This document shows positions 60,745-64,000 of a stretch of 64,000 nucleotides of DNA, in pieces. Source of the DNA: Planctomycetes bacterium B3_Pla. Lineage in GTDB: Bacteria > Planctomycetota > Phycisphaerae > Sedimentisphaerales > Anaerobacaceae. The notes below the pieces were generated by a model. That model was not told the origin of the DNA. It was given only the letters and a program-made list of their open reading frames with translations, and did not search any database. The stretch's first letter is position 1; each line of letters starts with the position of its first letter. The stretch spans positions 1 through 64,000 of the forward strand of contig NJBM01000022.1 of assembly GCA_005223045.1 (NCBI GenBank), in the 5' to 3' direction. The position numbers and the translations under genes were made by a program.

Positions 60745-61036
60745 ATGGGACAGTACTTTGTCTATATACTTGCAAGTAAAAGAAATGGAACCCTCTACAT
60801 CGGAGTAACAAACAACCTGCTTGAGAGAGTCCACCGGCACAAGAATGACTTCACAGAGGGCTTTACTCGGAAATACAAAGTTCATAACCTTAGTTTACTA
60901 CGAAGTGTTCAATAGAATTCAAGATGCTATAACCAGAGAAAAGCGAATGAAGAAGTGGAAAAGGCAGTGGAAGATGGAGTTGATTGAGAAGGTTAATCCA
61001 AATTGGGAAGACTTGTATGATAGTCTGAGCACTTGA
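60745..61036 (+). pseudogene. GIY-YIG endonuclease domain gene with a frameshift
   Basis: Starts 'MGQYFVYILASKRNGTLYIG' (GIY-YIG motif YxxxxxxGTLYIG) and continues in a second frame as 'LVYYEVFNRIQDAITREKRM' to 'NWEDLYDSLST'. One extra base at about 60895 (cttaGTTTACTACGAAG) shifts the frame. A full family member would be about 97 residues. Either a broken gene or an assembly error. Confidence 0.75.
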
Positions 61037-61053
61037 GCGGACTCGCCAAGAGA

Positions 61054-61080
61054 CTGGATTCCTGCTTTCGCAGGAATGAC
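61054..61080. repeat. Right palindromic repeat of the GIY-YIG cassette
   Basis: CTGGATTCCTGCTTTCGCAG... is the inverted version of 60713-60739 with two changes that keep its own stem paired. Confidence 0.8.
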
Positions 61081-61126
61081 AGGCGGGTAGGTTGTTCTAT
61101 TGTGACGAAGGCAATTGGGATATTGA

Positions 61127-63148
61127 ATGAAATCAGTGCTTGACACACTTGAAGAGAGAATTACCGCCGCGATGGTTGCTGCTGCGGGGCGGGAGGATTG
61201 TGCCGCGATTGTTCGTCTCACGACGGATGCGAAGTTCGGGGACTATCAGGCTAACGGCGTGATGGGCCTGGCGAAGAAGCTCAAGACCAATCCGCGGAAG
61301 CTCGCCGAAGAGGTAGTGAAGAATCTGGACCTGGGCGATATCTGCGAGCCGCCCGAGGTTGCAGGGCCGGGGTTTATCAACTTACGGCTCAAAACCGGAT
61401 TCTTAGCCGACAGACTGCTTGAAATCAACAAAGCTGCCGCCGATCTCGCCATAGAAAAGACGCCTGAGCCTAAAACTGTTGTTGTTGATTTTTCCAGCCC
61501 CAACATCGCCAAGCAAATGCACGTCGGCCATCTGCGAAGCACCATCATCGGCGACAGCATCTGCCGAACGCTCGAAGCCCTGGGCCACAAGGTCATCCGC
61601 CAAAACCACATCGGCGACTGGGGCACACAGTTTGGCAGAGTTATTCTCGCACTGTGGCATATCTGTATGGCGGAAAATCTTCACAAGACTGAAAGACCGT
61701 ACTATGAATTTGGATTTATAGAAGACTTACCTGACAACCAAAATATAACTGCCTTCTTTGACCAAATTAGAGATCGTCATCAGAAAGACTGGCTTGCAGA
61801 TTCGAAATATGCCCAGGGGGATGGAGAACTTTATTTTCATCCATTCTTGGATGAATTTGCTACGAGAAGCGAAACTCGTTGGTCAGCTCTTCTAGAGGCG
61901 TATCGATACGTTAGTTTGTTCGATGAGTCATTTAAGGGGATGAAGCGTACTATACAAACTCGGCAAAAGAATGAAGTTAATCAATTCATTTATAAAGACA
62001 TTCCCTATGAGTCACTGTCACGCTACATAACCGCTATGCTTCAACGAGGCGAACAGGATGATGAACAAGAGACAAAAGCATGGAAACAAGTAAGAAGGCT
62101 TACTCTTGGCGAATGTAATAAGATTTATGAAAGGCTCGGTATTCAATTAACCGACGAACATGTACGCGGGGAGAGTTTTTATAATGACAGACTATCCGAT
62201 GTCGTAAAGACATTGAAGGATAAAAATTTGGCCGTAGATTCGGAGGGGGCTGTTTGTGTTTTTCCGGAGGGGTTCAGGAATAAGGAAGGGCAGCCGTTGC
62301 CGTTTATTATTCGCAAGTCGGATGGGGCGTATCTTTATGCCACTACTGATTTGGCGGCGCTGCGGTATCGGGTTGACGAACTGAAGGCTAATGCTATCGT
62401 TTATGTCACCGATTCGCGGCAGAAACTGCATTTTGAGATGTTGTTTGCGGTCGCGAAGATGGCTGGCTGGGCGCGTGACGACCTTGAGCTTTCGCATGTC
62501 ATGTTCGGCAGCGTCTTGGGGGAGGACGGAGCGCCGTTGAAGACTCGCTCGGGCGAGAATGTGAAGCTCAAAGAGCTGCTCGACGAGGCGGTGGAACGCG
62601 CCAAGGCGGTTGTCGAAGAGAAGAACCCTGAGTTGGCCGATGATAAGAAAGCCGAGATTGCCAACGCGGTCGGTATCGGCGCCGTCAAGTATGCCGATTA
62701 CTCCAACAATCGGACGAGCGATTATATATTCAGCTTCGATAAAATGCTCGCGATGGACGGCAACACCGCTCCTTATATGCAATACGCCTACGCGCGAATA
62801 TCATCGATTATGAAGAAGGGGAAAGACAGGGGGATTGAAACCAAAAAAGAGGCTGCCGAGGTGGAAACCGTGAACATGGCCGATCCGGCGGAGCTGGACT
62901 TGGCGAAACATCTGATTCGCTACGGCGAGGCGATACAATCGGCCGCGGCCGATTACAGGCCTAACTATCTGACGACGTATCTTTACGAGCTGGCGCAGAA
63001 GTTCAGCGTGTTTTACACTAACTGCCCGGTGTTGGATGCGGGGCCGGACAAAAGGCCCACCAGGCTCCTGCTCTGTGATTTGACCGCGAGAACTATCAGG
63101 CACGGCCTTCATGAGCTGCTGGGGATCGAAGTTGTCGAGCAGATGTAA
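61127..63148 (+). CDS. argS: Arginyl-tRNA synthetase
   Basis: 673 residues, longer than the about 580 usual. The HIGH-type motif is 'SPNIAKQMHVGHLRSTIIGD'; the KMSKS region is replaced by 'EDGAPLKTRSGENVKL' as in many ArgRS; the anticodon-binding C-terminus 'NTAPYMQYAYARISSIMKKG' is complete. About 90-100 extra residues lie around residues 180-330 ('HKTERPYYEFGFIEDLP...') in DNA visibly richer in A+T than the rest. It charges tRNA-Arg. Confidence 0.95.
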   Translation: MKSVLDTLEERITAAMVAAAGREDCAAIVRLTTDAKFGDYQANGVMGLAKKLKTNPRKLAEEVVKNLDLGDICEPPEVAGPGFINLRLKTGFLADRLLEINKAAADLAIEKTPEPKTVVVDFSSPNIAKQMHVGHLRSTIIGDSICRTLEALGHKVIRQNHIGDWGTQFGRVILALWHICMAENLHKTERPYYEFGFIEDLPDNQNITAFFDQIRDRHQKDWLADSKYAQGDGELYFHPFLDEFATRSETRWSALLEAYRYVSLFDESFKGMKRTIQTRQKNEVNQFIYKDIPYESLSRYITAMLQRGEQDDEQETKAWKQVRRLTLGECNKIYERLGIQLTDEHVRGESFYNDRLSDVVKTLKDKNLAVDSEGAVCVFPEGFRNKEGQPLPFIIRKSDGAYLYATTDLAALRYRVDELKANAIVYVTDSRQKLHFEMLFAVAKMAGWARDDLELSHVMFGSVLGEDGAPLKTRSGENVKLKELLDEAVERAKAVVEEKNPELADDKKAEIANAVGIGAVKYADYSNNRTSDYIFSFDKMLAMDGNTAPYMQYAYARISSIMKKGKDRGIETKKEAAEVETVNMADPAELDLAKHLIRYGEAIQSAAADYRPNYLTTYLYELAQKFSVFYTNCPVLDAGPDKRPTRLLLCDLTARTIRHGLHELLGIEVVEQM

Positions 63149-63231
63149 GTGGAAGACGCGAAGCCGGCTTGTTTGTCGTTGCAATTTCGGGCATAAGGAT
63201 TATTATGCAGTTCAACCGGAGTTAATGTAAG

Positions 63232-63537
63232 ATGGCTTATTCGCTCGAACAGAAAATACCCAGAGACAAGCTTGCGGACTTCTGCAAGAGGAACCACATA
63301 GAAAGACTGTCGGTTTTTGGCTCTTGCGTTAGAGGCGGGCTGCAGCCGGATAGTGATATCGACATTTTAGTGAAATTCGAGCAGGATCTCACACCCGGTC
63401 TTTTTACGATTGTCAAGATGGAGATGGAACTTACGGAAATGCTCGGCAGGAAGGTCGATATGCGAACTGCTGAGGATCTGAGCCGGTATTTCCGTGACGA
63501 GGTAGTGCGAAATGCCGAACTTCAATATCCGGCGTGA
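63232..63537 (+). CDS. mntA: MNT-type nucleotidyltransferase (HepT/MntA antitoxin-like)
   Basis: 101 residues. 'RLSVFGSCVRGGLQPDSDID' is the NTase GS...D.D core. MntA adds AMP to and inactivates the HepT RNase toxin. The next gene start overlaps but the HepT partner is truncated (63512-63598). Confidence 0.8.
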   Translation: MAYSLEQKIPRDKLADFCKRNHIERLSVFGSCVRGGLQPDSDIDILVKFEQDLTPGLFTIVKMEMELTEMLGRKVDMRTAEDLSRYFRDEVVRNAELQYPA

Positions 63538-63598
63538 AGACAAGGTGAGACTGCTGCACATGCTGGATGCTGCTCTGGAGCACCTCAACAAAAGATAG
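63512..63598 (+). pseudogene. Truncated HepT (HEPN) toxin start
   Basis: 28 residues (MPNFNIRREDKVRLLHMLDA...) that match the beginning of HepT-type DUF86 proteins ('D..RL.HMLDA'), then a stop. Its ATG overlaps the end of mntA. The catalytic RX4-6H is missing. Confidence 0.65.
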
Positions 63599-63678
63599 TG
63601 CCCTGCTTGTTGCTGAATTGAATAAACTTCTTAATTGAGCCTGGGGAAAATCGATTTTCCATTTGGGATAGGTGTATA

Positions 63679-64000
63679 ATGAAAATTGTTCAAGAAGATT
63701 TTCGCGTTAGCACCAAGAGTCGGAACCAGATGATTGATATTACCAGCCAGGTCCGGGCGCTGGTCGGTCAATCGGGCGTCACTGACGGCGATGCAATAGT
63801 CTATTGTCCTCACACCACCGCGGCGATAACCATAAACGAAAACGCCGATCCTTCCGTCCCTCACGATATGCTCCTGACCCTCGAGGAGTTGATGCCGCAA
63901 CGTCGGGCCGGTTATCGGCACAGCGAGGGCAACTCCGACTCGCACTGCAAGAGTTCGCTGATAGGCTGCAGCGAGCAAATCCTGATAAAGGGCGGTTCAC
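63679..64000 (+). CDS. YjbQ/UPF0047 family protein (3' end outside window)
   Basis: 107 visible residues. 'VYCPHTTAAITINENADPSV' is the family hallmark (HTT..I..NE..DP), as are 'GNSDSHCKSSLIG' histidines. E. coli YjbQ has secondary thiamine-phosphate synthase activity; the real substrate is unsettled. The ATG follows GGGATAGGTGTATA. Confidence 0.88.
   Translation, partial: MKIVQEDFRVSTKSRNQMIDITSQVRALVGQSGVTDGDAIVYCPHTTAAITINENADPSVPHDMLLTLEELMPQRRAGYRHSEGNSDSHCKSSLIGCSEQILIKGGS

Overview
The window looks like a chromosomal piece from a Planctomycetota bacterium, most likely class Phycisphaerae. I base this on the gene families only: secreted LamG/beta-sandwich proteins with fibronectin-like repeats, a methyltransferase-PQQ-propeller fusion, a pectate lyase, a sulfatase, a pseudopilin of the 'H-N-D-G-G' type, a 'NAQKSTGP' family protein with KQSQF tails, and a K+-dependent membrane pyrophosphatase. 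No rRNA or tRNA was seen.

The outstanding feature is a minus-strand gene block from about 30630 down to 11319 that reads as a magnetosome gene cluster (MGC). In transcription order it holds a helix-turn-helix protein, MamA (TPR), MamQ (LemA), two MamI copies, a MamE-type HtrA protease with a Cys-rich insert, a MamE protease fused to a complete MamP module with two magnetochrome CXXCH hemes, MamB, a degenerate protease-PDZ protein fused to a MamN-like ion transporter, a MamL/LapA-like protein, a string of small membrane or hypothetical proteins, MamM, a third cation-diffusion facilitator with a degenerate metal site, a PDZ protein with a Cys cluster, two half-size ChrA transporters, FeoB and a DtxR-FeoA regulator. 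The genes are tightly packed, several overlap or nearly abut, and one good sigma70-like promoter lies upstream. The set covers ferrous uptake (FeoB), iron loading of the vesicle (MamB/MamM), vesicle construction (MamI/L/Q), proteolytic and heme-based redox control (MamE/MamP) and TPR scaffolding (MamA). MamK was not found in the window.

Layout. 1-6623: two divergently transcribed LamG secreted proteins, a DUF2271-like lipoprotein and a Tat-exported sugar isomerase-like TIM barrel. 6700-11205: a PIN toxin-antitoxin-like pair and a PQQ-propeller protein, with two extra copies of the tail of the PQQ gene. 11319-30630: the MGC. 31299-38121: a solute-binding membrane protein, pseudopilin, lipoprotein, pectate lyase, GNAT, and a LemA pair. 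38204-50416: minus-strand metabolic and carbohydrate genes (C26 hydrolase, ATP-grasp ligase, rhomboid, sulfatase, alpha/alpha-toroid proteins, FAH hydrolase). 50417-56216: repeat-rich stretch and a third LamG protein. 56825-64000: housekeeping genes (hppA, rsfS, argS, a YjbQ-family gene) interrupted by a frameshifted GIY-YIG cassette and an MNT/HEPN remnant.

All assignments are from reading the sequence and recalled family motifs; no search was run. Start codons were chosen from ribosome-binding sites and signal peptides where stated.
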